NCBI RefSeq assembly: GCF_945957465.1
Contig: NZ_CAMFLC010000027.1
Location: 1-52,974 of the forward strand
Origin: an uncultured Leifsonia sp.
GTDB taxonomy: Bacteria; Actinomycetota; Actinomycetes; Actinomycetales; Microbacteriaceae
DNA length: 52,974 nt
Direction: 5' to 3'
Shown here: positions 1 through 10,090 of the stretch, in pieces
Layout of the letters: every line of letters starts with the position of its first letter
Numbering within the stretch: position 1 is the first letter of the stretch
The notes under the pieces: generated by a model
Seen by the model: only the letters and a program-made list of their open reading frames with translations
Databases searched by the model: none
Told to the model about the DNA's origin: nothing
Made by a program: the position numbers and the translations under genes

Positions 1-1006
<1,006 letters not shown>

Positions 1007-1010
<4 letters not shown>

Positions 1011-1621
1011 CCGCCGTTCCCGCAGGCGCGGCGGAGCAGCGCCGGCTGATCCGGTTCGGCATCGGCCTGGAGGCGGTCACGCTCGGCTGGAACGTGGCCG
1101 GAGTCGTCGTGCTCGCGGTGCTCGCCTACACGAGCGCCTCGGTCGCTCTGCTCGGCTTCGGTCTCGACAGCCTCATCGAGATCGGCGCGAGCACCGTCGT
1201 GATCTGGGAGCTGACCGGAACGGGCGAGCAGCGGCAGCGGATCGCCCTGCGCCTGATCGGCGTGGCGTTCGTGCTGCTCGCCGGCTACCTGCTCGTGCAG
1301 GCGGCCGTCGTGCTGCTCGCCGGCCATCGCGCCACGCCGACGCCCGGCGGCGCGGGCTGGACCGCAGCGACGGCGGTCGTGATGTTCGCGCTGGCGTTCG
1401 GGAAGGCGCGCACGGGTCGCCGCCTCGGCAACCCGGTGTTGATCACCGAAGGGCGTGTGACGCTCGTCGACGGCATCCTGGCCACCGCGGTGCTCGCCGG
1501 CATCGTCCTCGACGGCCTGCTGGGCTGGTGGTGGGCGGATCCGCTCGCCGGGCTGGTGATCGTGGGATACGCCGTGCGCGAGGCCGCTCAGATCTTCCGA
1601 GGCGGCCTCCCGCTCGCGTGA
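1007..1621 (+). CDS. Small CDF-like membrane protein
   Basis: 204 aa, several hydrophobic helices; resembles the membrane domain of a cation efflux protein without the C-terminal cytoplasmic domain. The canonical HxxxD sites are altered: the first looks like DSLIE (in FGLDSLIEIGAS) and the second site is not clear around EGRVTLVDG. The start is the ATG overlapping the stop of the upstream transporter by 4 nt. It could be a partner of the upstream transporter or an independent transporter with changed metal specificity; the sequence does not decide this. Confidence 0.75.
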
Positions 1622-1673
1622 TCCGAGCGAGGCCGCACGACATCGGCGGCGAGGCCACGGCCTCGCCGCCCGG

Positions 1674-1687
1674 GGGACCAAAGACCT
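1674..1687 (+). promoter_or_regulatory. DevR-type box 1
   Basis: GGGACCAAAGACCT, with a TAGCAT -10-like element at 1711-1716, 23 bp beyond the box. Predicted promoter of the DUF1918 gene and the phosphoribosyltransferase fusion gene after it. Confidence 0.65.
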
Positions 1688-1776
1688 GGGCCCCCGGCCG
1701 GCACCCCGCTTAGCATCGGGCCAGCGCAGCGGGTCGGCGTGCGTCGACCCTCGAGCCGCCGGAGGAGTTGAGTGGG

Positions 1777-1986
1777 ATGCAGGCGAAAGCGGGAGACTTC
1801 CTGGTCATCGCGTCGAATCAACTGGAGAAGCCGCCACGGGTCGGCTACATCCAAGAAGTCCACGGGGCGGACGGCGCGCCTCCCTATGTGGTCCGTTGGG
1901 AGGAGGACGGCCGCACCACGATCGTCTTCCCGGGGTCGGATGCCCACATCGAGCAGCGCGGCCGTGACACGGCCGACGCACGGTAG
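1777..1986 (+). CDS. DUF1918-type small protein
   Basis: 69 aa, cytoplasmic, resembles the DUF1918 family (short SH3-like barrel; GDFLVI near the N terminus, PPYVVRWEEDG and FPGSDAHIE near the C terminus). Function unknown in the family. ATG 1777 is chosen over in-frame TTG 1768 because GGAGGAG (1761-1767) abuts the TTG but lies 9 nt before the ATG. It is the first gene behind DevR box 1 and is followed after 15 nt by the phosphoribosyltransferase fusion gene, probably in one transcript. Confidence 0.8.
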   Translation: MQAKAGDFLVIASNQLEKPPRVGYIQEVHGADGAPPYVVRWEEDGRTTIVFPGSDAHIEQRGRDTADAR

Positions 1987-2001
1987 CCGGAGGCGGCCGC
2001 C

Positions 2002-3342
2002 GTGTTCGCCGATCGTTCGGAGGCCGGCCGCCTCCTCGCCGAACGGCTCATCCCGCTCGCGCACGAACATCCTGTGGTGCTGGGGCTTCCGCGGGGAGGC
2101 GTGCCGGTCGCCTTCGAGGTCGCCTCGGCTCTGCACGCTCCCCTCGACGTCCTCGTCGTCCGCAAACTGGGCGTGCCGTACCAGCCCGAACTGGCACTGG
2201 GCGCCATCGGCGAGAACCGGGTGCGGGTCCTGGACGACGACGTGCTCCTGATGACCGGCGTGACGCCGCAGGAGCTCCGCGACGTCGAGAAGCGCGAGCG
2301 AGCGGAACTCGAACGACGGGTCGCCCGCTTCCGCGGCGATCGCCGAAGCGTGCCGCTTACCGGCCGCACCGCACTCATCGTCGACGACGGGATCGCCACG
2401 GGGTCGACCGCACGGGCGGCGTGCCAGGTCGCCCGCGCCCTCGGCGCGACGCGTGTGGTGCTCGCCGCGCCGGTCGGGCCGCCCGACGCCGAGAAGCGGC
2501 TGCATCCCGAGGCCGACGAGGTGATCTGCCTGACGAAACCGGCCGACTACTACGCCGTCGGACAGGTGTACCGCGACTTCACGCAGACCAGCGACGACGA
2601 GGTCGAGAGGCTGCTCGCCCGCGCGGCGGCTCTCGCCGGAACCCCGGCGGACGACTCGCACCCGGCTGACGACTCGCACCCGGCGGACCCGGAGGTCTTC
2701 GTCGAGGCCGGTCCCGTCACTCTGGCCGGATCGCTCACCCTCCCGGACGACCCGACCGGAATCGTCCTGTTCGCCCATGGCAGCGGCAGCTCTCGGCACA
2801 GCCCGCGCAACCGCTCTGTGGCGTCGGTCCTCAACGACCGGGGGATCGCCACCCTCCTGCTCGACCTCCTCACCACCGAGGAGGAGCACGACCGGAGGCT
2901 CGTCTTCGACATCCACCTCCTCGCCGAGCGGCTCGGCGACGCGACGGCGTGGGTGCGGGAGTACGAGAGCACTGCGGGCCTGCCGGTGTGCTATTTCGGT
3001 GCCAGCACCGGAGCAGCTGCCGCCCTGACCGCTGCGGCAGCACCCGGCGCCGATATCGCGGCGATCGTGTCGCGAGGAGGGCGCCCGGACCTGGCCGGCG
3101 CGAGCCTGCCGTCGGTGACCGCACCCACACTGCTGATCGTGGGAGGAGCCGACGAAGAGGTACTGGAGCTCAACCGGCTGGCCCGATCACGCATGCGCGC
3201 CGTCACCCGTCTCGACATCGTGCCGGGTGCCACGCACCTGTTCGAAGAACCCGGGGCGTTGGAGACCGTCGCGAGACTCGCGGGCGCGTGGTTCAGCGAT
3301 CACCTGCCCCCGCACGGCGAGAGCACTGCGTTCGGCGGTTAG
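2002..3342 (+). CDS. Phosphoribosyltransferase - alpha/beta hydrolase fusion
   Basis: 446 aa, two domains. Residues 1 to about 215 form a type I phosphoribosyltransferase-like domain with the PRPP loop (LIVDDGIATGSTA) and an N-terminal GLPRGGVPVA segment. From about residue 230 a dienelactone-hydrolase-like alpha/beta hydrolase follows, with an oxyanion/entry motif (FAHGSGSSRHSPRN), nucleophile elbow GASTGA, a late Asp (VGGADEEVL) and a His near the end (GATHLFEEPG). A short Asp-Ser-His-Pro-Ala repeat links the domains. GTG start, with GGAGG 8 nt upstream. Phosphoribosyltransferase genes belong to the mycobacterial DosR regulon (Rv0571c is one). The substrate is unknown. The gene converges on the BON gene with a 4-nt overlap of the ends. 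Confidence 0.85.
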   Translation: MFADRSEAGRLLAERLIPLAHEHPVVLGLPRGGVPVAFEVASALHAPLDVLVVRKLGVPYQPELALGAIGENRVRVLDDDVLLMTGVTPQELRDVEKRERAELERRVARFRGDRRSVPLTGRTALIVDDGIATGSTARAACQVARALGATRVVLAAPVGPPDAEKRLHPEADEVICLTKPADYYAVGQVYRDFTQTSDDEVERLLARAAALAGTPADDSHPADDSHPADPEVFVEAGPVTLAGSLTLPDDPTGIVLFAHGSGSSRHSPRNRSVASVLNDRGIATLLLDLLTTEEEHDRRLVFDIHLLAERLGDATAWVREYESTAGLPVCYFGASTGAAAALTAAAAPGADIAAIVSRGGRPDLAGASLPSVTAPTLLIVGGADEEVLELNRLARSRMRAVTRLDIVPGATHLFEEPGALETVARLAGAWFSDHLPPHGESTAFGG

Positions 3343-4025
3343 CCGTTGCCGAGGTGCACCACGAGCCGGTTGTGCACCTGCGTCACGTTCGGCGACGACC
3401 ATGCGGTCAGCTCGGCCTCGTGCTTCTCGATCCAGGAGCGCACCGTGCCGGTGAGCGTCAGCTCGTTCCCCTCGGCGGTGACGACGATGTTGCGCGCGTC
3501 GAGGGCGGCGTTACGGATGATCGCCTCGCGGACGCGGTGCTCGACGTCCTGAGCGTCGGGACGCCCGCTGAGCTGGATGCGGTTGTCCACGGCGTGCACG
3601 CCGTCGATCCTGCGCACGGCCTTCGCGGCAGCGGCACGCTGGTAGTTCCAGTCGACCAGGCCGCTCAGGGTGACCAGGTGCCCCTGCACCTCGAGGTGGA
3701 TGCGCTCTGCCGGGATCCCCGACGTCCAGCGGAGCACATCGTTCACCGCCTTGGCCAGTTCGAGACCCTCGGGCTCGCCCAGGATGGAGCGCAGGTGCAG
3801 CTCGTCGTTGACCGCGACCACGCCGACCACCCGCTGGGCGGCCATGACGGCGACGGCGCGCTGGCTCAACGATGTGACCTCGCCGCTCAGCGTGACGACT
3901 CCTCCGTCGACCGCCACCCCGATGTGTGCCGGGTCGTCCAGCCCGGCCTGCCAGCCGAGCTCGGACTGGACGTCGTGACGGACCTTGAGGTCCGCCTCGG
4001 ATTGGGTGACTGTTCTCGTGTTCAT
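3339..4025 (-). CDS. Triple BON-domain protein
   Basis: 228 aa with three consecutive BON repeats (about residues 10-80, 85-150 and 155-225), each with the V-x-L-x-G core (GVVTLSGEV, HLVTLSGLV, NELTLTGTV). BON domains are usually envelope- or lipid-associated in stress proteins, but no signal peptide is seen here, so location is uncertain. Close paralogue of the gene at 19437-20153; both share a VAVDGGVVTL-x-GEV block. The ATG lies 36 nt from DevR box 2 and has no Shine-Dalgarno (preceding bases CAGCCTTGCAGC), so a leaderless transcript is predicted. Confidence 0.88.
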   Translation of the reverse strand: MNTRTVTQSEADLKVRHDVQSELGWQAGLDDPAHIGVAVDGGVVTLSGEVTSLSQRAVAVMAAQRVVGVVAVNDELHLRSILGEPEGLELAKAVNDVLRWTSGIPAERIHLEVQGHLVTLSGLVDWNYQRAAAAKAVRRIDGVHAVDNRIQLSGRPDAQDVEHRVREAIIRNAALDARNIVVTAEGNELTLTGTVRSWIEKHEAELTAWSSPNVTQVHNRLVVHLGNG

Positions 4026-4061
4026 GCTGCAAGGCTGCCGCCCGGGACCCGGTCGTCACGA

Positions 4062-4075
4062 GGGGCGAAAGTCCC
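4062..4075 (-). promoter_or_regulatory. DevR-type box 2
   Basis: GGGGCGAAAGTCCC, 36 nt before the BON gene start at 4025. The -10-like CAGCCT (minus strand) lies at 4032-4037 and would place transcription initiation at or within a few bases of the start codon. Confidence 0.7.
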
Positions 4076-4160
4076 GCCGTTCGAACGCGAGCGAGAGGGC
4101 CGCGATCCGGCCGGAGCGGCGAGCGGAATCGGACGGCCGCCGCCGGGTACCGCCGGACAT

Positions 4161-4195
4161 CCGCGGCACGGGAGCCCCTACACCCCGTGCCGCGG
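4161..4195 (-). terminator. Strong hairpin between the BON gene and adh (terminator or RNA structure)
   Basis: Perfect 12-bp GC-rich inverted repeat, CCGCGGCACGGG (4161-4172) and CCCGTGCCGCGG (4184-4195), with an 11-nt loop and no U-tract on either strand. It could end readthrough from the adh gene (stop at 4389) or form the 3' structure of a small RNA started from the orphan box at 4361-4374. The 4026-4388 gap otherwise holds only boxes 2 and 3 and no convincing reading frame. Confidence 0.5.
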
Positions 4196-4360
4196 ACCGG
4201 TCGCCGATGCGTGAACGATCGCCCCGCCTCGACCGCGGGTGCGAGTCGCACCGACGACTCCGGTCGCGTCGTCGCAGCCCCCCATTCGGAATGCGACGGC
4301 CGTTCGACCGGACGTGTCTCCGGCTTCTTCCATGATGGACGAGAGCGTCGGGAGGCGGTC

Positions 4361-4374
4361 GGGCCTTAAGTCCC
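4361..4374 (-). promoter_or_regulatory. DevR-type box 3 (orphan)
   Basis: GGGCCTTAAGTCCC, one of the best matches to the mycobacterial core. On the minus strand a CATCAT -10-like element lies at 4332-4337 with the same 23-bp spacing as other boxes, but no gene with start signals follows. See the small RNA finding. Confidence 0.65.
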
Positions 4375-4388
4375 TCCGAGCGCGACCC

Positions 4389-5459
4389 TCAGCCGAGGTC
4401 CGGCGTTCCCGCGGCATCCCGCTCCTGCACCTCGACCGGGAGCCCTGAGTCGTAGACGAAGACCAGTCGCGCGGGAACCTCCCCGGCCAGCACGCTCGCC
4501 ACTGCGTCGTTCACATCGCGGATGTCGCGGCGGGCGGCCACCACGCGCGTGCGTCCCGCTGCGTGCAGCGCGAACACCTCGACGAGGTCCTGCCGGGTGC
4601 CGACGATGGACCCGATGATCGAGATCCCCTTGAGCACCGTGTCGAACACCGGCACCGTCAGGGTGCCGTCGGCGGGCAGCGAGACCAGCACGAGCCGGCC
4701 GCCGCGGTTCAGCGAACGGAACGCCTGGTCGAAGACCGTGTCCGCGACGGCCAGGACGATCGCGACGTCGGCGCCGCCCAGGTAGTGAATGGCGGTGGCG
4801 GGGTCGACCTCGCGCGCGTCGATCGCGTGATCCGCGCCGAGCTCGACCGCGAGATCCAGTTTGTCCTGGTCGACGTCGACCGCGACCACCTGTGCGCCCA
4901 CGAGCCGCGCGTACTGCACGGCCAGGTGCCCGAGGCCGCCGATGCCGAAGATCGCGACCCGCTCCCCCGGGACGACGTGCGCGGCCTTCACCGCGGCATA
5001 CGTGGTCACGCCCGCGCAGGTGAGCGGCGCGGCGTCGAGGGGAGAAACCTCGTCCGGAACCGGGACCGCGAACCGGGCATCGGCCAGCGCGTACTCGGCA
5101 TAGCCTCCGTCGACGGAATAGCCGGTGTTGTACTGCTGCTCGCAGAGGTTCTCCCGACCGTCGACGCAGTAGCGGCATTCGCCGCACGCGTGCCCGAGCC
5201 ACGGCATCGCCACCCGCTGGCCGAGCGTGCGGGAGGTCACACCGTCGCCGAGGCGCTCCACGATCCCGACACCCTCGTGCCCGGGGACGAACGGAAGTGT
5301 CGGCTTGACGGGCCAGTCGCCGTCGATGGCGTGGATGTCGGTGTGGCAGAGCCCGCACGCCTCCAGCCGCACGAGGATCTGCCCGGGCCCGGGAGACGGA
5401 ATGGGACGTTCCTCGACGGTGAGGGGCTGGTGGAACTCGGTGACGACGGCTGCGCGCAT
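4389..5459 (-). CDS. Zinc-dependent alcohol dehydrogenase (AdhP-like)
   Basis: 356 aa medium-chain dehydrogenase. Catalytic zinc ligands lie in CGLCHTDIHAIDGDWP and GHEGVGIV; structural zinc cysteines in HACGECRYCVDGRENLCEQQ; the NAD(P) Rossmann motif is GIGGLGHLAVQYARL. Likely ethanol/acetaldehyde or another short-chain alcohol oxidoreduction, which could regenerate NAD+ when respiration is limited (inference). ATG 5459 is preferred over longer forms because AAAGGAG lies just upstream. Transcribed from DevR box 4, divergent from the membrane-protein/MBL operon. Confidence 0.9.
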   Translation of the reverse strand: MRAAVVTEFHQPLTVEERPIPSPGPGQILVRLEACGLCHTDIHAIDGDWPVKPTLPFVPGHEGVGIVERLGDGVTSRTLGQRVAMPWLGHACGECRYCVDGRENLCEQQYNTGYSVDGGYAEYALADARFAVPVPDEVSPLDAAPLTCAGVTTYAAVKAAHVVPGERVAIFGIGGLGHLAVQYARLVGAQVVAVDVDQDKLDLAVELGADHAIDAREVDPATAIHYLGGADVAIVLAVADTVFDQAFRSLNRGGRLVLVSLPADGTLTVPVFDTVLKGISIIGSIVGTRQDLVEVFALHAAGRTRVVAARRDIRDVNDAVASVLAGEVPARLVFVYDSGLPVEVQERDAAGTPDLG

Positions 5460-5512
5460 GGCGGCTCCTTTCGATGTGGCGCCAGTCTCGTCCGCGGCCA
5501 TGCGCCCGGGAT

Positions 5513-5526
5513 GGGCCGAAGGTCCC
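5513..5526 (-). promoter_or_regulatory. DevR-type box 4
   Basis: GGGCCGAAGGTCCC, 53 nt before the adh start. Minus-strand -10-like GAGACT at 5484-5489. Confidence 0.65.
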
Positions 5527-5572
5527 CCGGCAGGTCCTCCGGCGGGTCCTCCGGGCAGGTTCTCCGGGGCAC

Positions 5573-5586
5573 GGGTCTTTCGGCCC
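5573..5586 (+). promoter_or_regulatory. DevR-type box 5
   Basis: GGGTCTTTCGGCCC, 52 nt before the membrane protein start at 5639. -10-like GACGCT at 5610-5615. Confidence 0.65.
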
Positions 5587-5638
5587 TGCGCCCGTCGGCG
5601 GCGGAGGAGGACGCTCGGACGGAGAGATCGGAGGAGTC

Positions 5639-6064
5639 ATGAAACGCTGGATCCGCATCGTCCTGACCGTGCTCACCGCGCTGGTCGGAATCACCGCGAT
5701 CGCCGGCGGCGTCGCTCTGATCATCGGCGCGGCGACCTCGTCGTCCGTCGGAGGCGCCGTCCCCGACCGCTCCTACCTGGGCGGGAGCCCGTTCACCTCG
5801 TTCATCGTCCCCGGCCTCGTGCTGGCCGTGATCGTCGGCGGAACGCACCTGCTCGCCTCCCTGCTCGTGGGGCGCGGGTCGCCGTCCGGGGCGTTCGCGA
5901 CGGCGGTCGCCGGCTTCGGCCTGCTGATCTGGATCTTCGTGCAGATGATGTTCATCCCGTTCAGCGTGCTGCAGGCTATCTACTTCGCGGCGGGGCTGGC
6001 GGAGCTGGGATTCGTGCTGCTCGGGCTGGGGCTGCTCCGGCGCGACCGCGCGGTGACGACGTGA
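5639..6064 (+). CDS. Four-helix membrane protein, unknown function
   Basis: 141 aa with about four hydrophobic segments (residues 5-33, 55-78, 87-108, 112-132) and a short Arg-rich tail. I do not recognise the family. The ATG is preceded by GGAGGAG. The MBL-fold gene follows with a GTGA overlap, so the two are probably translationally coupled and induced together from DevR box 5. Confidence 0.75.
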   Translation: MKRWIRIVLTVLTALVGITAIAGGVALIIGAATSSSVGGAVPDRSYLGGSPFTSFIVPGLVLAVIVGGTHLLASLLVGRGSPSGAFATAVAGFGLLIWIFVQMMFIPFSVLQAIYFAAGLAELGFVLLGLGLLRRDRAVTT

Positions 6065-7482
6065 CCGGGACCCTGCGGTTCCTGGGGGCGACGGACACGG
6101 TCACGGGCTCCCGCTATCTCATCGAGTCCCACGGCCGCCGGGTGCTCGTCGACTGCGGGATGTTCCAGGGGTACAAGGTCCTCCGCGAGCGGAACTGGAG
6201 GCCGTTCCCGGTCGAGCCGTCGAGCATCGACGCCGTCGTGGTCAGCCACGCCCACCTCGACCACACCGGATATCTGCCCGCGCTCGTCCGCGACGGGTTC
6301 CGCGGCCGCATCCATTCGACCCGCGGGACAGCCGAACTGAGCCGGCTGATCCTGGCGGACAGCGGACGGCTTCTGGAGGAGCAGGCCGCGTTCGCCTACC
6401 GGCACCACACCTCCCGGCACTCGCCGCCCCGACCGCTGTACACGGAACAGGACGCCCTCGACGCGCTGGAGCACTTCGATCCGCATCCCTTCGACGAGGA
6501 GGTCGACGTCGCCGGGCTGGCGAGCCGCTTCGTCCCCGCCGGTCACATCCTCGGCGCCGCACAGGTGCACCTCGACGTCGAGGGCACGCGGCTCCACTTC
6601 ACCGGTGACCTGGGACGCCCGGACGACTCGCTGATGAAGCCGCCCCGCGCACTGGAGGCGACGGACGTCCTGGTGTGCGAGTCGACCTACGGCGACCGCG
6701 TGCACCCCGGCACGGACCCGGAGTGGCTGCTCGGCGAGATCGTGCGCGATGTCTGCAGCCACGGCGGCGTGGTGATCATGCCCGCGTTCGCGGTCGGCCG
6801 TGCCGAGACGCTGCTGCTGCACCTCAGCAGACTGCGGGCGCGGCACTCCATCCCGGACGTTCCCGTGTTCCTGAACAGCCCGATGGCCGTGAATGCGGCG
6901 GAGATCTATGCGCGCTACCCGGAGGAGCACCGCATCCCGGCGGCCGAGTTCGAGGCGATGTACCGGCTTGCGACCCTGGTCCGCACAGTCGACGACTCGA
7001 AGCTGCTCAACCTGCGCGGAGGCCCCGCGATCATCATCTCCGCGAGCGGCATGCTCGAGGGCGGCCGGGTGCTGCACCACATCGCCGCCTACGGGAACGA
7101 CCCGCACAATGCGATCGTGCTCACCGGCTTCCAGGCCGGGGGCACGCGCGGCGACGCCCTCCGCCGCGGCGAGCGCAGCCTGCGGATCTACGGCCGCGAT
7201 GTCCCGATCCGGGCGCAGGTGCATTCGCTCGACATGCTCTCGGCGCACGCCGACGCCGGTCAGATCCTGGATTGGCTGCGCACCGCGTCCGCGCCTCCGC
7301 GCGCCGTCTACGTGACACACGGTGAGCCGCACGCGGCCGACGCGCTCCGCACGCGCATCGACCGCACGCTCGGCTGGGAAGCGCACGTGGCCGAGTTCGG
7401 CGAGACAGTGGAGCTCTCGCCGACGACCGGGCCCGCGGCGGAGGTCAGGCCGCCCGCGACGCCCGCGGCGACCGCGTCGTGA
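6061..7482 (+). CDS. MBL-fold / beta-CASP RNA-processing-type hydrolase
   Basis: 473 aa. Metallo-beta-lactamase fold with the two-metal motif SHAHLDHTG (about residue 60) and further ligands AGHILGAAQ and FTGDLGRP, followed by a beta-CASP insert (ASGMLEGGRVLHH, LTGFQAGGTRG) and a C-terminal His region (DMLSAHADAGQ, VTHGEP). This layout is that of RNase J/CPSF-type nucleases and their prokaryotic relatives, suggesting RNA turnover; the substrate is not shown. GTG start overlaps the previous stop by 4 nt. The 3' end overlaps the convergent P-type ATPase by 38 nt. Confidence 0.88.
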   Translation: MTGTLRFLGATDTVTGSRYLIESHGRRVLVDCGMFQGYKVLRERNWRPFPVEPSSIDAVVVSHAHLDHTGYLPALVRDGFRGRIHSTRGTAELSRLILADSGRLLEEQAAFAYRHHTSRHSPPRPLYTEQDALDALEHFDPHPFDEEVDVAGLASRFVPAGHILGAAQVHLDVEGTRLHFTGDLGRPDDSLMKPPRALEATDVLVCESTYGDRVHPGTDPEWLLGEIVRDVCSHGGVVIMPAFAVGRAETLLLHLSRLRARHSIPDVPVFLNSPMAVNAAEIYARYPEEHRIPAAEFEAMYRLATLVRTVDDSKLLNLRGGPAIIISASGMLEGGRVLHHIAAYGNDPHNAIVLTGFQAGGTRGDALRRGERSLRIYGRDVPIRAQVHSLDMLSAHADAGQILDWLRTASAPPRAVYVTHGEPHAADALRTRIDRTLGWEAHVAEFGETVELSPTTGPAAEVRPPATPAATAS

Positions 7483-10090
7483 ACCGCGCGGCCCGGCGCG
7501 CCACCCGGTGCGGGTACGCCCGCTGGCGCACTGTCGGGGCCCGCGGCGCGCTGAGGCGCGCGTAATACCAGACCTTCGCGAGCTCCACCAGCACCAGGTA
7601 GACCAGCACGAGCCCGACGAGGGCCAGGAAGAACAGCGCGGGCAGGGGCGTGAACCCGAGGACCGCGGACACCGGGGAGTAGGGCAGCCAGGCGCCGACC
7701 GCGACGACGGCGAGCACCGAGACCGTCAACGGAACAGAGGCGCGGCTGCGCAGGAACGGCACACGGTGGGTGCGGATGGCGAACACGATGAGCGTCTGCG
7801 TCGCGATCGACTCGATGAACCAGCCCGACCGGAACTCGGGAGGCGCCGCCTGGAACGCGAACAGCATGAGTCCGAACGTCGCGAAGTCGAAGAGCGAGCT
7901 GATCGGGCCGAACAGGAGCATGAAGCGGCGGATGGCGCCGATGTCCCAGTGCGACGGCGCCGTCAGCTGCTCGGCGTCCACGTGGTCGGTCGGGATGGCC
8001 AGCTGGCTGGAGTCGTAGAGCAGGTTGTTGAGCAGGATCTGCCCGGGCAGCATCGGCAGGAACGGGAGGATCACCGAGGCGATCGAGGCGCTGAACATGT
8101 TGCCGAAGTTGCTCGACGTCCCCATCAGCACGTACTTGATGGTGTTCGCGAAGATGCGGCGACCCTCGGTCACGCCGTCGGCGAGCACGTCGAGGTCCTT
8201 GTCGAGCAGCAGGACGTCGGCGGCATCCTTCGCGACGTCCACCGCCGAGTCGACCGAGATGCCGATGTCGGCTCGGTGCAGTGCGAGCGCGTCGTTGACG
8301 CCGTCGCCGAGGAAGCCGACGGCACGCCCCTTCTGACGGAGCGCCAGGATGATGCGGGCCTTCTGCTCGGGCGAGACGCGGGCGAAGATCGTGGACGCCC
8401 GCGCGGCCTCGGCGAGCTCGGCGTCGCCCAGCGCGTCGACACGGTCGCCGGTGAGCGTCCCGAGGGTCGCCATCCCCAGTTGTGCGCAGACGCGCTCGGC
8501 CACGACGGAGCTGTCTCCTGTCGCGATCTTGACCTCGACGCCGAGCTCGGCGAGGCGCTGCAGCGAGGCTCGCGCGTCCGGTTTGACCCCGTCGATGAAC
8601 GCCAGGAACCCGCGCAGCGTCAGACCGGCCTCGTCGTCGGGGCGCAGCGCGGTCAGGCCGCCGGCGGTCCGTGTCGCGATCGCGATGACGCGCGAGCCCG
8701 CCGCATACAGACCTTCGAGCGCGGCAGCGGCCGCCGGGTCGGCGACCGTGCAGAGCGGCAGCACCGACTCCGGCGCGCCCTTCACCACCACGATCGCGGG
8801 CGACCCGGTCGCCGCCACGAGGGCGGCGGCCCGCCGTCGCTCGTGGTCGAAGGGCAGGACGTCCAGCCGGCGATACGCCGAGAGCGGCGCGGAGGCCGCC
8901 TCGTCGCTCTCCCAGAGCGCGGCGTCGAGCGCGTTCAGGCCGACCGTCTGCGGCGCGGACGGGTCGGTGTCGGTGGCGAGGAGGCCGAGCAGCAGCACCT
9001 CGTCCGCTCCGACGCCGTCCAGCGGCACCGGCCGGTCGAACACGATACGGCCGGTGGTGAGCGTCCCCGTCTTGTCGGTCACCAGGAGGTCGAGGTCGCC
9101 GAGGTCTTCGATGCACACCATCCGCTTCACCAGCACCCGCCGTTTCGCGAGCGCGCGCGACCCGGCCGCGAGACTGGTGCTGACCACGGCGGGCAGCAGC
9201 TGCGGCGTGATGCCCACCGCGATGGCGAGCGAGAACAGCAGGGACTCGATCAGCGGCCTGCCGAGCAGCAGCGCGGCCACGAAGATCAGCGTCGTCAGGA
9301 TGAGCGCGACCAGCAGGAGGAATGTCGAGAACTGCCCGAGCCCGCGCTGGAACTCGGTCTGCGGCTCCTGCGCGCCCAGCCCGACCGCGATCCTCCCGAA
9401 CTCGGTCCGCCCTCCGGTTGCGACCACGACGCCGGTTCCGCCGCCGGCGTGCACGACCGTGCCCATGAGCGCGCACGATGCGAGATCGCCGACGCCCGCG
9501 CCTTCGGCCACGGCGCCCACGGCCTTGGCGGTGGCCCGCGCCTCACCGGTCACGATGCTCTCGTCGCATTCCAGCCCGGTGACCTCCACCAGCCGGAGGT
9601 CGGCCGGGACGACCGAGCCGACGGCGAGGACGACCAGATCGCCCGGGACGAGCTCCGTCACGTCGACGCTCCGCCGAGTCCCTCCGCGAACGACCACGGT
9701 CGTGTGCCGCAGCCGGTCGTGCAGGGCGTCCGCCGCCCGCTCGGCCCGGAACTCGTTGACGAAGCCGAGGCCCACGCTGATCACCAGGATCACGGCGATG
9801 ATCGACGCCTCCGCCGCCTGGCCCACGAACGCCGAGATGATCGCCGTCGCGAACAGCAGGATCAGGATGGGACTGCGCACCTGGCGTCCGAGCACCCGCC
9901 AGGGGCGCGCGCGATGACCGCGCACGGCGTTCGGGCCGAAACGGGCGAGCCGGGCCGCGGCCTCCGCGTCGGTCAAGCCGCTCGCGGTGGTCCCTGCGGC
10001 CGCGAGCACGTCCGGCACGTCCTGGCAGGCGGCTGCCCGCACCGGGCTCGGCGTGGCGGCCGGAGCCGCGGTGCCGAGCGCGCCGCTCAT
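7445..10090 (-). CDS. P-type ATPase, Mg2+-transport type (MgtA-like)
   Basis: 881 aa integral membrane pump. Phosphorylation motif DKTGTLTTG, TGES-equivalent VTGEA, hinge GDGVNDALAL, and the MgtA-like sequence SSNFGNMFSA before the C-terminal membrane helices support the P3B magnesium-importing group. Cytoplasmic N-terminal domain about residues 1-65. It follows the USP gene with a 4-nt overlap (ATGA at 10087-10090), so it is the second gene of the operon driven by DevR box 6. Long open frames on the opposite strand are mirror artefacts of codon bias. Confidence 0.88.
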   Translation of the reverse strand: MSGALGTAAPAATPSPVRAAACQDVPDVLAAAGTTASGLTDAEAAARLARFGPNAVRGHRARPWRVLGRQVRSPILILLFATAIISAFVGQAAEASIIAVILVISVGLGFVNEFRAERAADALHDRLRHTTVVVRGGTRRSVDVTELVPGDLVVLAVGSVVPADLRLVEVTGLECDESIVTGEARATAKAVGAVAEGAGVGDLASCALMGTVVHAGGGTGVVVATGGRTEFGRIAVGLGAQEPQTEFQRGLGQFSTFLLLVALILTTLIFVAALLLGRPLIESLLFSLAIAVGITPQLLPAVVSTSLAAGSRALAKRRVLVKRMVCIEDLGDLDLLVTDKTGTLTTGRIVFDRPVPLDGVGADEVLLLGLLATDTDPSAPQTVGLNALDAALWESDEAASAPLSAYRRLDVLPFDHERRRAAALVAATGSPAIVVVKGAPESVLPLCTVADPAAAAALEGLYAAGSRVIAIATRTAGGLTALRPDDEAGLTLRGFLAFIDGVKPDARASLQRLAELGVEVKIATGDSSVVAERVCAQLGMATLGTLTGDRVDALGDAELAEAARASTIFARVSPEQKARIILALRQKGRAVGFLGDGVNDALALHRADIGISVDSAVDVAKDAADVLLLDKDLDVLADGVTEGRRIFANTIKYVLMGTSSNFGNMFSASIASVILPFLPMLPGQILLNNLLYDSSQLAIPTDHVDAEQLTAPSHWDIGAIRRFMLLFGPISSLFDFATFGLMLFAFQAAPPEFRSGWFIESIATQTLIVFAIRTHRVPFLRSRASVPLTVSVLAVVAVGAWLPYSPVSAVLGFTPLPALFFLALVGLVLVYLVLVELAKVWYYARLSAPRAPTVRQRAYPHRVARRAARFTTRSPRASRAA

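Noticed and set aside
4178-4333. Minus-strand frame of 51 codons after the orphan box
   Set aside because: ATG 4333 overlaps the predicted -10 element, there is no Shine-Dalgarno, and the product has no recognisable features; treated as possible sRNA instead.
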